This document shows, piece after piece, positions 16,949 through 26,666 of a stretch of DNA of 64,000 bases. This stretch comes from Companilactobacillus huachuanensis (GTDB lineage: Bacteria > Bacillota > Bacilli > Lactobacillales > Lactobacillaceae): the NCBI RefSeq assembly GCF_005404815.1, contig NZ_BJDF01000016.1:17929-81928 (forward strand), written 5' to 3'. Positions within the stretch are counted from its first letter, which is position 1. Every line of letters begins with the position of its first letter. The notes below the pieces were generated by a model that was given only the letters and a program-made list of their open reading frames with translations, was not told the DNA's origin and ran no database searches. A program made the translations under genes and the position numbers.

Positions 16949-19182
16949 TAAGCTACCGTCCTCTTGATTTCATAGACATTCGGGATATTCTTCAATTTTG
17001 AAATAATACTATCCAAATGTTCCTTATTATTTACACCAATGCTTACATGAATAATCGCCATTTTTTCTTTATCAAGGCGACCGATCACATTATTGAGCGT
17101 ATTAGTATTCGAGTTGATTACTTGCAAAACTTCATTGATCAAACCATTACGATTGAATGCATAAATGTCCAATTCAGCTGTATAACGTTTTTCTTGGGTA
17201 ACATTATCCCAGCTAACATCGATAAAACGCTTCTTTGCTTCTTCACTTTGAACATTTGGACAATCTGCCCTATGAATTGTCAGCCCACGACCTTTAGTGA
17301 TATAACCGACAATTTCATCCCCAGGAATGGGGCTACAACATTTAGCCAAACGAATTAATAAATTATCAATCCCTTGAACAGAAATGCTTGTATTAGCATT
17401 ATTGCGCTCTTTTTTTAGTTTTGGACTGTCACTTTGAGGTTGAGTAATCTTATTGTCATCCGTATTAGTGATAACTTGATCCTCAAGCTCTTTTTTCTCG
17501 GCTTCTTTCTTACGATCCGGATCTTCACTAACTAACTTGTGAACCACGTTTATTGGTGAAAGCTCGCCATAGCCTACTGCATTGAAAAGTTCATCAGGTT
17601 CGGTATAGTTGAAAATCTTCATAGCAATTTCCAAATGTTTCTTATCAAGATATTTTTTGCTCGATAGAGAACGATTCTTCAATTCATTTTCAATTGATTC
17701 ACGACCAAGGACAATATTTTCTTCACGGTCCTTAGTTCTGAAATAACGTTTGATTTTATTGCGGGCACGAGAAGTATAGACGACATTGACCCAATCACGA
17801 CTTGGTGAAGAACTGGAATTTGTCAGCATTTCCACGATATCGCCATTTTTTAGTTGATAATTCAAAGGTACCATGCGACCACTGATTTTGGCTCCAACAG
17901 AATGATTACCAACCTCAGTATGGACCTGATATGCAAAATCAAGCGTAACCGCACCCTTAGGCAATTCAATAACCTCACCTTCAGGTGTGAACACATAAAC
18001 TCGGTCATTGAAGATTTCGCCTTTCACTGACTTCATGAAATCAGAGGCATTATCAGAGTTTTCCTGTAATTCAAGAATTTCACGGAAAACATCGATCTTC
18101 TGCTCGTTGTCATCTAAATTGACGCCTTCAAAGTTGCCTTCTTTATAAGCCCAGTGAGCAGCAACACCATATTCAGCAACTTGATGCATTTCAAAAGTTC
18201 TAATCTGCACCTCTAATGGTTGCCCTCCTGGTCCGATGATAGTCGTATGTAAGGATTGATAGCCATTTGCCTTTGGTACCGCAATGTAATCCTTAAAACG
18301 ACCAGGGATTGGTTTCCATTTGGAGTGAATTGAACCAAGGACTGCATAACAATCCTTCACTGAATCAACGACAATACGAATAGCCAGCAAATCATATAGT
18401 TCAGAAAATTGCTTGTGCTTATCACGCATCTTTTTATAAATCGAATAGATATGCTTGGGACGACCATAAATATCATATTTGATACCTAAATCGTCGACAT
18501 TCTTCTTGATGTAGTCAATTGCTTCCGCAATATAAGCTTCTCTTTGATCACGTTTGCTATTCATCAAATGAACGATTCGGTAATATTGTTGGGGATTAAT
18601 ATAATGTAGCGATAGATCTTCTAGCTCCCATTTGATCTTGCTAATACCTAAACGATCGGCCAAAGGTGCATAAATTTCCAGTGTTTCATTAGCAATTCGA
18701 CGTTGTTTATCAGGTCGTAAAGCCTTTAACGTTCTCATATTATGTAAACGATCAGCTAATTTAACCATGATGACACGCAAATCCTTGGCTGTTGCTAAAA
18801 GCATCTTTCGGTGATTTTCAGCCAACAACTCTTGATGTGAGTGATACTTATACTTACTAATCTTAGTAACACCATCAACAATGGTAGCAACTTGATCACC
18901 AAATAATTCGCGAACATCCCCTAATGTTACATTGGTATCTTCCACGACATCATGCAAATAACCAGCAGCAACAGTGTATGGATCCATGTGTAATGAGGCC
19001 AAAATTTCTGCCACTTGAGTTGGGTGAATAATGTATGGCTCGCCAGTTGCACGTTTTTGTTCCTTGTGAACGTAAGCTGCAAACTGGTAAGACTTATTGA
19101 CAAATTCGACGTGTTCATCATTCATGTATTCACGACAAATATCTAAAACTTCTTCTGGTGTATAATCTTTAATTTTTTTCAT
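16948..19182 (-). CDS. rel: Bifunctional (p)ppGpp synthetase/hydrolase (RSH)
   Basis: Controls the stringent response by making and degrading (p)ppGpp. Domains in order: HD hydrolase (residues about 40-190, with HDVVEDT), synthetase (about 230-350, with GRFKDYIAVPKANGYQSLHT), TGS (about 395-455), the Zn-finger/helical region with AKCCSPIPGDEIVGY, and a C-terminal ACT domain (about 670-744). At 744 residues it is full length with both active sites intact. It is the first gene of the rel-dtd-HAD-Doc-like unit. Confidence 0.96.
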   Translation of the reverse strand: MKKIKDYTPEEVLDICREYMNDEHVEFVNKSYQFAAYVHKEQKRATGEPYIIHPTQVAEILASLHMDPYTVAAGYLHDVVEDTNVTLGDVRELFGDQVATIVDGVTKISKYKYHSHQELLAENHRKMLLATAKDLRVIMVKLADRLHNMRTLKALRPDKQRRIANETLEIYAPLADRLGISKIKWELEDLSLHYINPQQYYRIVHLMNSKRDQREAYIAEAIDYIKKNVDDLGIKYDIYGRPKHIYSIYKKMRDKHKQFSELYDLLAIRIVVDSVKDCYAVLGSIHSKWKPIPGRFKDYIAVPKANGYQSLHTTIIGPGGQPLEVQIRTFEMHQVAEYGVAAHWAYKEGNFEGVNLDDNEQKIDVFREILELQENSDNASDFMKSVKGEIFNDRVYVFTPEGEVIELPKGAVTLDFAYQVHTEVGNHSVGAKISGRMVPLNYQLKNGDIVEMLTNSSSSPSRDWVNVVYTSRARNKIKRYFRTKDREENIVLGRESIENELKNRSLSSKKYLDKKHLEIAMKIFNYTEPDELFNAVGYGELSPINVVHKLVSEDPDRKKEAEKKELEDQVITNTDDNKITQPQSDSPKLKKERNNANTSISVQGIDNLLIRLAKCCSPIPGDEIVGYITKGRGLTIHRADCPNVQSEEAKKRFIDVSWDNVTQEKRYTAELDIYAFNRNGLINEVLQVINSNTNTLNNVIGRLDKEKMAIIHVSIGVNNKEHLDSIISKLKNIPNVYEIKRTVA

Positions 19183-19204
19183 GAAATATTCACCCCGTTA
19201 CAAT

Positions 19205-19230
19205 AAAAAGCACTCAGCGAGTGCTTTTAA
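19205..19230 (-). terminator. Terminator of the prmA-rsmE unit
   Basis: AAAAAGCACTC and GAGTGCTTTT flank the loop AGC; read on the minus strand it ends in T residues. It separates the prmA block from rel. Confidence 0.75.
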
Positions 19231-19270
19231 GTTTACATATCATTATGATTAACTTATTGCTAATAAGCAA

Positions 19271-19609
19271 TTATTTTTCTTTATCAAATAAGAAATAAAT
19301 TAAAATACTTAAAACCAAGTATATACCTGCTAAAAAGTATCCATAGCGCCCATATTTAACGAAAACGCTGATAACAAATATTACTGGAAAAATGACTAAA
19401 TTATAAAAGGATAAGTCATATTTTTTAGAGAACCAACCAATAAAACTGGCAAATAAGATATTAATAATAAAGAACAGCCAGATAATACGATTTGTTCTAC
19501 CCAGATGGAACAGGTTAAACAGAATCGGCATAATAAATACCAATATGATTGAGATTAATGCGATGTAAGTTGTTTTTGATTTTTCAACTTTATTCCAAAT
19601 ATTTTTCAC
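19271..19609 (-). CDS. Small four-helix membrane protein, unknown function
   Basis: I do not recognise a named function. The 112 residues have four hydrophobic stretches (about 14-32, 42-60, 68-84, 91-107) and short charged loops, ending FLFDKEK. It lies 10 bases after rsmE and before a terminator, so it is the last gene of the prmA-rsmE transcript. Similar small membrane proteins are often found beside rsmE in lactobacilli, as I recall; no partner is evident. Confidence 0.72.
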   Translation of the reverse strand: MKNIWNKVEKSKTTYIALISIILVFIMPILFNLFHLGRTNRIIWLFFIINILFASFIGWFSKKYDLSFYNLVIFPVIFVISVFVKYGRYGYFLAGIYLVLSILIYFLFDKEK

Positions 19610-19619
19610 GATTTGTTCC

Positions 19620-20369
19620 TCATTTTACTGTTAGTTCGTACTTATATGATAGCACTGATAAGAAGTACATGGGGGCTGTTTCTGCTCGCATGATTCGAGG
19701 TCCCAAACCAACTGACAAGAAATTAGCCTGATTTAGAAAATCAATTTCATCTGGAGCAAACCCACCTTCAGGTCCAAAAGCGCATAGAACTGACTTGTAA
19801 CCTTGATTTAATGTTTGTGCTAATCGACTAATCTCGCCCTGTTTAGCTGATTCTTCATAGGCAACTAGATTAGCTTCTGCCTTATATTTCAGTAAGTCTG
19901 TCAAATTATCAACATAAATAACTTGCGGAATAATACGTCTCTTAGACTGTTGCGCTGCATTTTTAGCAATTTCTTGTAAACGAGCCAATTTCTTTTCGAC
20001 AACATTTTTCTTCCATTTCATAATAGAATACTTGGAATCGAAGAAAATAATCGTCCTAGCGCCTAGTTCAGTCGACTTCTGTGTAATCCATTCAATCTTG
20101 TCCTTTTTCGATAATGAACAGGCAACGGTCACTGATACCGGCATTTCGGTACTAGGATTGTCGACTAACTCGACAGTAGTTATGATTTTTGCGTCATCGA
20201 CATCAATTTTAGTAATCGTTGCCACATATAATTTCTCACTGGTATCAACTAAGTAAACAACGTCACCATTCTTATGCCGCATAACCTTTGCCACATGTTT
20301 AAAGGTTTCTGGTTCGTCAATGACAAAAGTATTGCCACTGATAATATTTTTAACGAAGTATTGCTCCAT
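19620..20369 (-). CDS. rsmE: 16S rRNA (uracil1498-N3)-methyltransferase
   Basis: SPOUT-class enzyme that methylates U1498 of 16S rRNA using S-adenosylmethionine. The N-terminal PUA-like region (EQYFVKNII...) precedes the knotted domain with FGPEGGFAPDEI and LGPRIMRAETAP, the SAM-binding signatures. At 249 residues it is a normal length. The start lies 20 bases inside prmA, so the two are translationally coupled. Confidence 0.95.
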   Translation of the reverse strand: MEQYFVKNIISGNTFVIDEPETFKHVAKVMRHKNGDVVYLVDTSEKLYVATITKIDVDDAKIITTVELVDNPSTEMPVSVTVACSLSKKDKIEWITQKSTELGARTIIFFDSKYSIMKWKKNVVEKKLARLQEIAKNAAQQSKRRIIPQVIYVDNLTDLLKYKAEANLVAYEESAKQGEISRLAQTLNQGYKSVLCAFGPEGGFAPDEIDFLNQANFLSVGLGPRIMRAETAPMYFLSVLSYKYELTVK

Positions 20370-21267
20370 CTTCCGCCTCGTACTCTTCTTTTCTTCTACA
20401 AATTAACGTTGACCAGCCTTTCAAATGGAAAGCTTCTAAGACCATAAAGCCTTGCTCTGACATCTGTTCAGTGATCAACGCTTCCTTTTCATTAATAATA
20501 CCTGATAATACGACAAATCCGTTAACATTTAAATGTTCATCGATATCAGGAATGAATTGTTGAATAACGTCCGCCAACATATTGGCAACTATCACATCAA
20601 CTTTACCATTAACACCATCAAGTAAGGAATTTTCAAATACTTCAATATCCTCACAGCCAGGGTTCAATTGAATATTTTCCTTAGCTGCACGAACTGCCTC
20701 TGGATCGAGATCATAGGCTTTGATGTCCTTAACACCCAACAAACGTGCCTGAATTGACAAAATTCCTGAACCTGTACCAACATCATAAAGTGAATTGGCA
20801 TCTCCCAAAATCAATTCTAAAGCTTGCATACATGAGTAAGTCGTCGGATGCGTCCCTGTTCCAAAAGACTTACCCGGATCCATAACAATAATATGTTCAT
20901 CATCATATTTAGGCTGATAATCGACCCAATTGGGTACGACCGTTAAATAACGACTAATTTTTACTGGATGATAATACTGTTTCCATTCATTTTCCCAACT
21001 ACTATCGTCAAGCTCACTGACAGAGACCTCAACACCGGCTATATTAAAGCCAAATTCAGGTAATTTTTTTATTTGAGACTGTAAATTGTTTAGAATTGAT
21101 TCATTATAGTTTTTTTCATCAAAATATGAATTAATTTTTGTTTTCACACTATCATTTTCATCATCAACCATTTCAGTTCCATTAGCGCCAACGCGCATAA
21201 AGACATCTGAAATAATTTCAGGATCAAAGTCATTCGGAATTGAAACTGATAATTTTTTCCAAAGCAT
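20350..21267 (-). CDS. prmA: Ribosomal protein L11 methyltransferase
   Basis: Methylates lysines and the N-terminus of ribosomal protein L11. The C-terminal Rossmann domain shows DVGTGSGILSIQARLLG (motif I), the acidic AYDLDPEAV, and the catalytic-loop segment VANMLADV; the N-terminal substrate-recognition domain is present. Length 305 residues. It overlaps rsmE at its 3' end and is the first gene of this unit. A GGAGGAACG ribosome binding site precedes the ATG. Confidence 0.94.
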   Translation of the reverse strand: MLWKKLSVSIPNDFDPEIISDVFMRVGANGTEMVDDENDSVKTKINSYFDEKNYNESILNNLQSQIKKLPEFGFNIAGVEVSVSELDDSSWENEWKQYYHPVKISRYLTVVPNWVDYQPKYDDEHIIVMDPGKSFGTGTHPTTYSCMQALELILGDANSLYDVGTGSGILSIQARLLGVKDIKAYDLDPEAVRAAKENIQLNPGCEDIEVFENSLLDGVNGKVDVIVANMLADVIQQFIPDIDEHLNVNGFVVLSGIINEKEALITEQMSEQGFMVLEAFHLKGWSTLICRRKEEYEAEDGAILR

Positions 21268-21449
21268 AAACGTTCCTCCATTGTTAATTAAATTGTTCTT
21301 TGCCGTCTACAGAGTTGATAAATTGTTCTTTAGTAACTGAGTTATAAAAGTTAATTAAATCAACATGTAATTTTAATTTATCCTTTTATCCCTTATAAAA
21401 TATGTAAGAGATATTTATTCATAAAAAAGCGTTGATTTCTAAAATAAAC

Positions 21450-21735
21450 GTAAGGCTAAAAGACAAAAATTTACATATCGATCATTATTACAAACCTAGG
21501 GCTAATTTATTCAAATAATCAAAAGTCTTCGTTTTATTATTCCTGTCATTAAAAAACAAACTATTTGGAAGAGCTGAGTGTATTCAATTACACCACCGGG
21601 CGTGTTGAAGACTCGCGGGTTTCGCGAGTCTTCAACCGAGGTTCGAGACCGCTCCTTGGCTCGGGCCGTTCCGCGCAGCAAATAAATACTCTCAGATCTG
21701 GAAACGGCATACTTAATTAAACTTTCAACCTTTAG
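21450..21735 (+). repeat. Structured repeat, subfamily A, with an internal deletion
   Basis: The left end is decayed (GTAAGGCTAAAAGAC) and the right terminus CTTTCAACCTTTAG is intact. Within the core the 5' strand of hairpin P2 is missing (ATTCAATTACACCACC), while P3 is a perfect stem (GAAGACTCGC/GCGAGTCTTC). No flanking duplication remains. Together with AT-rich sequence it makes up the gene-free region 21268-21786. Confidence 0.82.
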
Positions 21736-21786
21736 TTATTAATAAGATTACTAGAAAAGGCACACAAAAAAAAGACGTTACCGCCT

Positions 21787-22188
21787 TTATTTAATGAAAA
21801 TATTAATTGAATTAACAAATTCCTCTTGACTAGTTCTTATTTTTGACCGAGCTTCTTCTAAAACCACTTGATTTAAAGCATTGTTCTCGGTATCAAGGCA
21901 GTTGAGTGCATCAATCAAATTGATAAAATAATTGTTCAATTTTTCAGCCATCGGACTGTTTTGTAGGTTGTATTTATCGATGTAGGAAATGCACAGCTTC
22001 ATAAACCGATCAATATTTGAAATATAATTATCAGCCAATCGTGAATAAGTTTCATATCTCAGCGCTTCACCTCTTTCGATAACCTTCATTGTTTTGAAAT
22101 ATTCCATGAAGACCTCATTATATGTAACGAACTTTTCTAAGAGAACATTTGTCTCTAAAATACGATATCTACTTGTCATTGCTGTCAT
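21787..22188 (-). CDS. Hypothetical helical protein
   Basis: I do not recognise it. The 133 residues are predicted by eye to be almost entirely alpha-helical, soluble, without signal peptide or cysteine-rich motif; aromatic residues are common in the first half (YNEVFMEYF, YETYSRLADNYI). The ATG at 22188 is preceded by AGAGGTGTAGCAC, a usable ribosome binding site. It stands alone between two repeats. Confidence 0.65.
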   Translation of the reverse strand: MTAMTSRYRILETNVLLEKFVTYNEVFMEYFKTMKVIERGEALRYETYSRLADNYISNIDRFMKLCISYIDKYNLQNSPMAEKLNNYFINLIDALNCLDTENNALNQVVLEEARSKIRTSQEEFVNSINIFIK

Positions 22189-22345
22189 GTGCTACACCTC
22201 TTTTTTTCCTTTTTTACATAATATCATATGAATTTAATTATGAAAAGTATAAGTTTATATTTATATACACTTTTCTATTTTTTCGAAACGCTATTCTAAC
22301 GGTCTTTATATAGAAGCAATTTTTTTAAATTAAATTTCAATGTTA

Positions 22346-22393
22346 AAAAAATAAGTTAATTGCTTTTAAAATCAAAGCAATTAACTTATTTTT
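22346..22393. terminator. Perfect long hairpin, probable bidirectional terminator
   Basis: AATAAGTTAATTGCTTT and AAAGCAATTAACTTATT pair perfectly around TAAAATC, with A-runs and T-runs outside. It lies downstream of the GH31 gene and upstream of the hypothetical gene. Confidence 0.65.
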
Positions 22394-22403
22394 AAAGACG
22401 GTC

Positions 22404-22545
22404 CTAAGGGTTGAAAATCAAAAAATTGATATAACCGTTGTTGTTACAGACCTAGCGTTAATTCATTTAAACAATTACACCACCGATCGAGTGGATTTTG
22501 CGAGGCTTCAAACAACCTCAGCTCTGGAAATGACATACTTAACTA
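22404..22545 (+). repeat. Internally deleted structured repeat at the GH31 3' end
   Basis: The left end reads CTAAGGGTTGAAAATC and the AT-rich arm is kept, then fragments of the core (ACAATTACACCACCG, GCGAGGCTTCAA, CTCAGCTCTGGAAATG) and the flank ATACTTAACTA. The sequence then passes directly into the GH31 coding frame: the TAG stop of that gene (minus strand) falls in repeat-derived sequence. The right terminus is missing. Confidence 0.72.
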
Positions 22546-24747
22546 CGAGTTGTAAGAATGCCTAATATAAGCAACTTCACTCAGGCTGCTCCGCAAATCA
22601 TTATTCTCCAATGTATTTATTAAATTCATAAATGAAGCATATTTATACTTCTCGTCGTTAAATGCATCCGACAATTGTTGTTTCAAATCAAAACTGATAT
22701 AAGCTCTTTGTAGCCTGTTGTTAAACTCTTTATCTACAGCGCGTCGATTATCATGATGGGTCTTCAAGGAAATTTGTCGATACTTTGGGATAATATTATC
22801 CGGATCATTCACAATCCACTTCAAAGATTCTTCTAATTCATTCCAAGTAAATAAAGTCTTTGCAATTTTATCCCCTAAATGCTCAACCATTTCATAACTG
22901 CCATCCCGTCCAGCAAATACTTCCACTTGAATATTAGTTGGCAAATTTTCTAAATCATTCATATAATCAGGATTTGTTACAATCAAGCTTCCCAACCGCA
23001 CAAATACTGGGATTGTATTGCTATCCCGATAAGTTTTGATAACTGTATCACCACGATATCGTAGATGGCTGAAATAATCGACCCAATCGCCGGATGGTAA
23101 CCAAGTTTTGCTATAAGCCATTTGTGTTTTATCATCGTGGGGGCTCGTAATTGGTGAAATTAACATCTCTGAACCAAAGAAATACTCATTTTTCATCGCA
23201 TAAGCTTCAGCTTTTTCCGGATAGTCGTAATAAAGTGGTTTAACTAGCGGAATACCTTCAGTATGCGTTTTATAATTGGCTGTATCGATATAAGGAACTA
23301 ATTTTGTCCGCAGACGCATAAACTCTTCCTGTGTATTCTCAAAATCAGAGCGATAATTCCAAGGTTCCTTACCACTGAAAGTATTATTGGATGAATGTAA
23401 ACGATTTATTGGACTGAAAACACCAAACTGTAACCACCGTGTCGCTAATTCACCATCAAAATCACCATGCATGTGGCCACCAATATCATGACTCCACCAT
23501 GTATAACCAATATTAGCAGCTGTAGCTGTAAAATATGGTTGAAAATCTAATGACTTCCAAGAAATAACTGAATCACCTGAAAAGCCTAATGGATAGCGAT
23601 GTGATCCCGGGCCTGCATATCGGCTGAGGATTAATCCATTGCCGTTTGTCCGTCGATCATTATCCGTAAAGTGATAATAATTCAGCAACCACAGTGGATC
23701 CATTTTTTTTGCATTCTTGGCTAAACCTTGTTGCCAATCCAACCACCAAAAATCAATTCCTTCATCCTCTAATTTGTGATGAACATCATTGAAATACGCT
23801 TGTCGAAACTTTTTATTATCCAATTCAAACGTTGCTGGTTCATTTTTTTCTACATTTAATTCCAAATCCTTAGCGACTGCTGGATAGACGTCTTCAAATG
23901 CCCTTATACCGGCAGCCGGATGAACATTCACTGTTACCTTTTTCCCGTCATCATGTAGCCATTGCAAAAGCTTTTGATGCTCTGGAAATAGCTCTGTATT
24001 CCACGAATAACCAGTCCAACCAGAACCAAATTTCTGCGGAATATCAACTTTATGCCAATCCATGTCTAACACTGAAACATTGATTGGTACCTTCTTCTTG
24101 TCAAACTTTCTCATCAAAGATTGATAACCAGCTTGCGTATATTGGTAATAGCGGCTCCACCAATTACCCAAGGCAAACCGGGGCAACAGTGGCGTTGGGC
24201 CAGTTAATTGATAAAAATCAGTTAAAGTTTTCTGATAATTACGCCCATAACAGAATAAATAACCATCCGTCACCAAATTATCACGAGCCTTAAAAGAATC
24301 AGATTCTTGTTGATAAATAAACGATTTCGAATCATCCAAGTAACTGTACCCGTCGCGTGACATAATACCTTTATCTAGCGGAATCGCCCCATTTGCGTGA
24401 TCAAGTGTCCGAACAGTTCCCAGAAGATTCTGTTGGTGATCATCATTATCTTCTCCAAAATACCAACGATTTTGATAAACGGAATATGCTTTTTTAATAT
24501 CAATATAGAGTGATTCGGCTGAAAAATTTCCACCATCATAGTATAAGTGAAAACCCTTTGTATCAATCTCCACTTCATGACCATTGGAATTACGTAAAAC
24601 ACCTACTTCTGGTTCATCAAAATCTCGATTAAGCACAGTTTGCGTAGGTCGATCTTCAAATTTACCTGTGTCATCTTCCTCAATTCTCAATAAATAATCA
24701 GTAATAACTGTAAAGCGATAGGTTTTCCCAACAACTACCCTGTTCAT
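22543..24747 (-). CDS. Glycoside hydrolase family 31 (alpha-glucosidase-like)
   Basis: Retaining alpha-glycosidase. N-terminal beta-sandwich (1-170), a TIM barrel with nucleophile aspartate in WWLDWQQG (around residue 335) and the acid/base aspartate in GFSGDSVISW (around 390), and C-terminal beta domains. No signal peptide, so cytoplasmic. The ATG at 24747 has GGAGG nine bases upstream, giving 734 residues; longer frames upstream lack support. The gene is alone, without PTS or permease, so the substrate (an alpha-glucoside or alpha-xyloside) is open. Its stop codon lies in a decayed repeat. Confidence 0.9.
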   Translation of the reverse strand: MNRVVVGKTYRFTVITDYLLRIEEDDTGKFEDRPTQTVLNRDFDEPEVGVLRNSNGHEVEIDTKGFHLYYDGGNFSAESLYIDIKKAYSVYQNRWYFGEDNDDHQQNLLGTVRTLDHANGAIPLDKGIMSRDGYSYLDDSKSFIYQQESDSFKARDNLVTDGYLFCYGRNYQKTLTDFYQLTGPTPLLPRFALGNWWSRYYQYTQAGYQSLMRKFDKKKVPINVSVLDMDWHKVDIPQKFGSGWTGYSWNTELFPEHQKLLQWLHDDGKKVTVNVHPAAGIRAFEDVYPAVAKDLELNVEKNEPATFELDNKKFRQAYFNDVHHKLEDEGIDFWWLDWQQGLAKNAKKMDPLWLLNYYHFTDNDRRTNGNGLILSRYAGPGSHRYPLGFSGDSVISWKSLDFQPYFTATAANIGYTWWSHDIGGHMHGDFDGELATRWLQFGVFSPINRLHSSNNTFSGKEPWNYRSDFENTQEEFMRLRTKLVPYIDTANYKTHTEGIPLVKPLYYDYPEKAEAYAMKNEYFFGSEMLISPITSPHDDKTQMAYSKTWLPSGDWVDYFSHLRYRGDTVIKTYRDSNTIPVFVRLGSLIVTNPDYMNDLENLPTNIQVEVFAGRDGSYEMVEHLGDKIAKTLFTWNELEESLKWIVNDPDNIIPKYRQISLKTHHDNRRAVDKEFNNRLQRAYISFDLKQQLSDAFNDEKYKYASFMNLINTLENNDLRSSLSEVAYIRHSYNS

Positions 24748-24826
24748 ATTAATGGTCCTCCGATTTGTAAAAATAGTTACCTTGATAAATTCGAAAAAGA
24801 ACAATTTTTCAATCTTAAGTTATAAG

Positions 24827-25073
24827 CTAAAGGTTGAAAGATGAAAAATTAATATAACTATTATTTGCCTAACTATTATTGTTACAATCCTATGCCACGA
24901 AAGTGGCGTTAGGACTTTAGTCCTTACACCACCGGGCGTGTTGGAGACTTACCGTTTTTTGGTAAGGCTTCAACCGAGATTCGAGACCGCCTTTTGGCTC
25001 GGATCGTACCGCGCAGCATATGAATACTTTCAGCTCTGGAAACGGCATAATGCATCAAACTTTCAACCTTTAG
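24827..25073 (+). repeat. MITE-like structured repeat, subfamily A, closing-stem arm deleted
   Basis: Begins CTAAAGGTTGAAAG and ends CTTTCAACCTTTAG; flanked by the direct repeat TTATAAG (24820-24826 and 25074-25080). The left strand of the closing stem is missing, but hairpins P2 to P4 remain, with the P2 tip AGGACT/AGTCCT, a compensatory version of ATTGCT/AGCAAT. Confidence 0.88.
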
Positions 25074-25083
25074 TTATAAGTAT

Positions 25084-25118
25084 AAAAAAAGGGGCACCCA
25101 TGTTGAACATGAATACCA
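25084..25118 (-). terminator. Terminator of the 60-residue gene
   Basis: On the minus strand GGTATTCATG pairs with CATGGGTGCC around TTCAA, followed by CCTTTTTTT. Confidence 0.75.
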
Positions 25119-25128
25119 CTTTAGTTTA

Positions 25129-25311
25129 TTACTTATCGTTATTTTGAGATACCCGATTTGGCCCATCAACAACTTTTTTTCGTAAGGATTCATTATCCTT
25201 AAATAACTTTTGAGCCTCGGATAATTTTTTAGGACTATTCTTAATTTCTTGAGAAATTTTACTAAAATCATTCTTGGCAGGATCTTCTTCATGTTTTTTG
25301 AAAAAACTCAT
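25129..25311 (-). CDS. Small charged hypothetical protein
   Basis: A 60-residue soluble, highly charged protein (MSFFKKHEEDPAKNDFSK at the start, ending RVSQNNDK), mostly helical and without cysteine. No family recognised. An AAGGAG ribosome binding site lies eight bases before the ATG and a proper terminator follows, which makes a real gene likely. Confidence 0.7.
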   Translation of the reverse strand: MSFFKKHEEDPAKNDFSKISQEIKNSPKKLSEAQKLFKDNESLRKKVVDGPNRVSQNNDK

Positions 25312-25511
25312 ACTAATCGCTCCTTATCCTGTTGTAACGCTAATAATTATATAACAGTATTATGAAAATACACCTGAAAAATAAAATTAATTTTCTAAGT
25401 ACGAAGGACTATTCACTTTTAAAAATTATTAGCTTTGTTATTATATACTATATAGCGTATCGTGCTAGTTAATGTGCCGTTTCTGGAAACGATGAATGCT
25501 TTTTATTTGTT

Positions 25512-25834
25512 CATTAAAGATTGAAAGTTTGATGAATTATGCCGTTTCCAGAGCTGAAAGTATTCATATGCTGCGCGGTACAATCCGAGCCAAAATGCGG
25601 TCTCGAATCTCGGTTGAAGCCTCACCAAAAAACGGTAAGTCTCCAACACGACCGGTGGTGTAAGGACTAAAGTCCTAACGCCACTTTCGCGGCAAATGAA
25701 TACTTTCAGCTCTTCCAACTAGTTTTTTAATAATAAGAATGTCCAATTGTAATCTTTTGCTATTTAACTAAATTAATAAATAAATTGAGTTTAGGACTGT
25801 TACAGCATTGTTTATTTCACATTTCAAGCTTCTG
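25512..25834 (-). repeat. Structured repeat, subfamily A, reverse orientation
   Basis: Complete copy read on the minus strand: right terminus ATTAAAGATTGAAAG at 25512, core 25545-25712, AT-rich arm, and left terminus near 25834 (ATTTCAAGCTTCTG, diverged). P2 tip AGGACT/AGTCCT and P3 CTTACC/GGT-type variants are like the copy at 24827, only about 440 bp away in the opposite orientation. It occupies much of the gene-free stretch 25312-25983. Confidence 0.85.
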
Positions 25835-25983
25835 TTGTTCATTTATAACACACATAATTATTTTTTCTATTATACATAAAAATTTATTGAAGGTACATTT
25901 ATTAAACACAATGGTTTTTAAAGATAAATTACTAACTAGTTCCATACATTAATTAAGCTTAAAGTTTTAGGGGTTGAAGAAAA

Positions 25984-26490
25984 ATGAGTAAAAAAAAGAA
26001 GATACAAAAAACATTAGTTGAAAAGATTCTTGATAAGGAAAAAGTTGATTATGTTCCCATGACTTTTCAAACAGAAGCCGATGGTGATACTCAAGAACTT
26101 GTAACTGACAAGAGCACTCAGGATGGATACAAAATTTATAAAACCTTAGTTTTAACCGGTAATAAAACAGGTCCATTAGTTGGAATGTTACCTCTCGACA
26201 AACACTTAAGTTACAAAATGTTAGCTAAATTATCTGGTAATAAAAAGGTCGGCATGGTTCCTTTGAAAGATTTAATTAAAACCAGTGGCTTTGAACATGG
26301 AGCCAATAGTCCGGTGGGGATTCATTCATTGCACAATTATCCGATCTTCTTTGATAATGAAGCTGACCGGTCCGAAAAGATTATTGTATCTGCAGGCAAA
26401 GTTGGCCAATCCGTCCTTATCGAACCACATGCCTTAGCAAAGGCCGTTAACGCAACATTTGGTGACTTTGCGGTCGATAATCCAGAGTAA
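25984..26490 (+). CDS. ybaK: YbaK/EbsC family Cys-tRNA(Pro) deacylase
   Basis: Editing enzyme that hydrolyses Cys wrongly attached to tRNA-Pro. The 168 residues contain the family core: KTLVLTGNKTGPLVGMLP (about 58-75), the conserved lysine-rich GNKKVGMVPLKDL, and GANSPVGI near residue 118. The start MSKKKKIQ follows AGGGGTTGAAG. It is a single gene, convergent with a 44-residue gene. INS/ProX paralogs cannot be excluded. Confidence 0.9.
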   Translation: MSKKKKIQKTLVEKILDKEKVDYVPMTFQTEADGDTQELVTDKSTQDGYKIYKTLVLTGNKTGPLVGMLPLDKHLSYKMLAKLSGNKKVGMVPLKDLIKTSGFEHGANSPVGIHSLHNYPIFFDNEADRSEKIIVSAGKVGQSVLIEPHALAKAVNATFGDFAVDNPE

Positions 26491-26523
26491 AAAAAAATCG
26501 CCAACGACCGAAGTCATTGACGA
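26490..26523 (-). terminator. Terminator of the 44-residue gene
   Basis: Read on the minus strand, CGTCAATGAC pairs with GTCGTTGGCG around a TTCG tetraloop, followed by ATTTTTTTTT. It directly abuts the end of ybaK. Confidence 0.85.
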
Positions 26524-26531
26524 ATTAGTTT

Positions 26532-26666
26532 CTATGCAGCTTTATTGTTTTTTAGATTAGTGATAGCTTTTTCAATAGTTGTACCGTTGCCAAAGTTATT
26601 GCTATTATTAACATCAACTGCGGTGAATAATTGATCATTAAGATCTAATAAAATTCTGTATTTCAT
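26532..26666 (-). CDS. 44-residue protein resembling a truncated HicB domain
   Basis: The minus-strand frame starts MKYRILLDLNDQLFTAVDV and ends NLKNNKAA, 44 residues. AAGGAGATG lies upstream of the ATG and the terminator at 26490 follows, so expression is likely. The N-terminal beta strand and the segment GNGTTIEKAITNLKNN recall the HicB antitoxin pattern G-x-T-x-EEA-x-x-N, but no HicA gene is adjacent and the protein is short. The family link is tentative. Confidence 0.6.
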   Translation of the reverse strand: MKYRILLDLNDQLFTAVDVNNSNNFGNGTTIEKAITNLKNNKAA

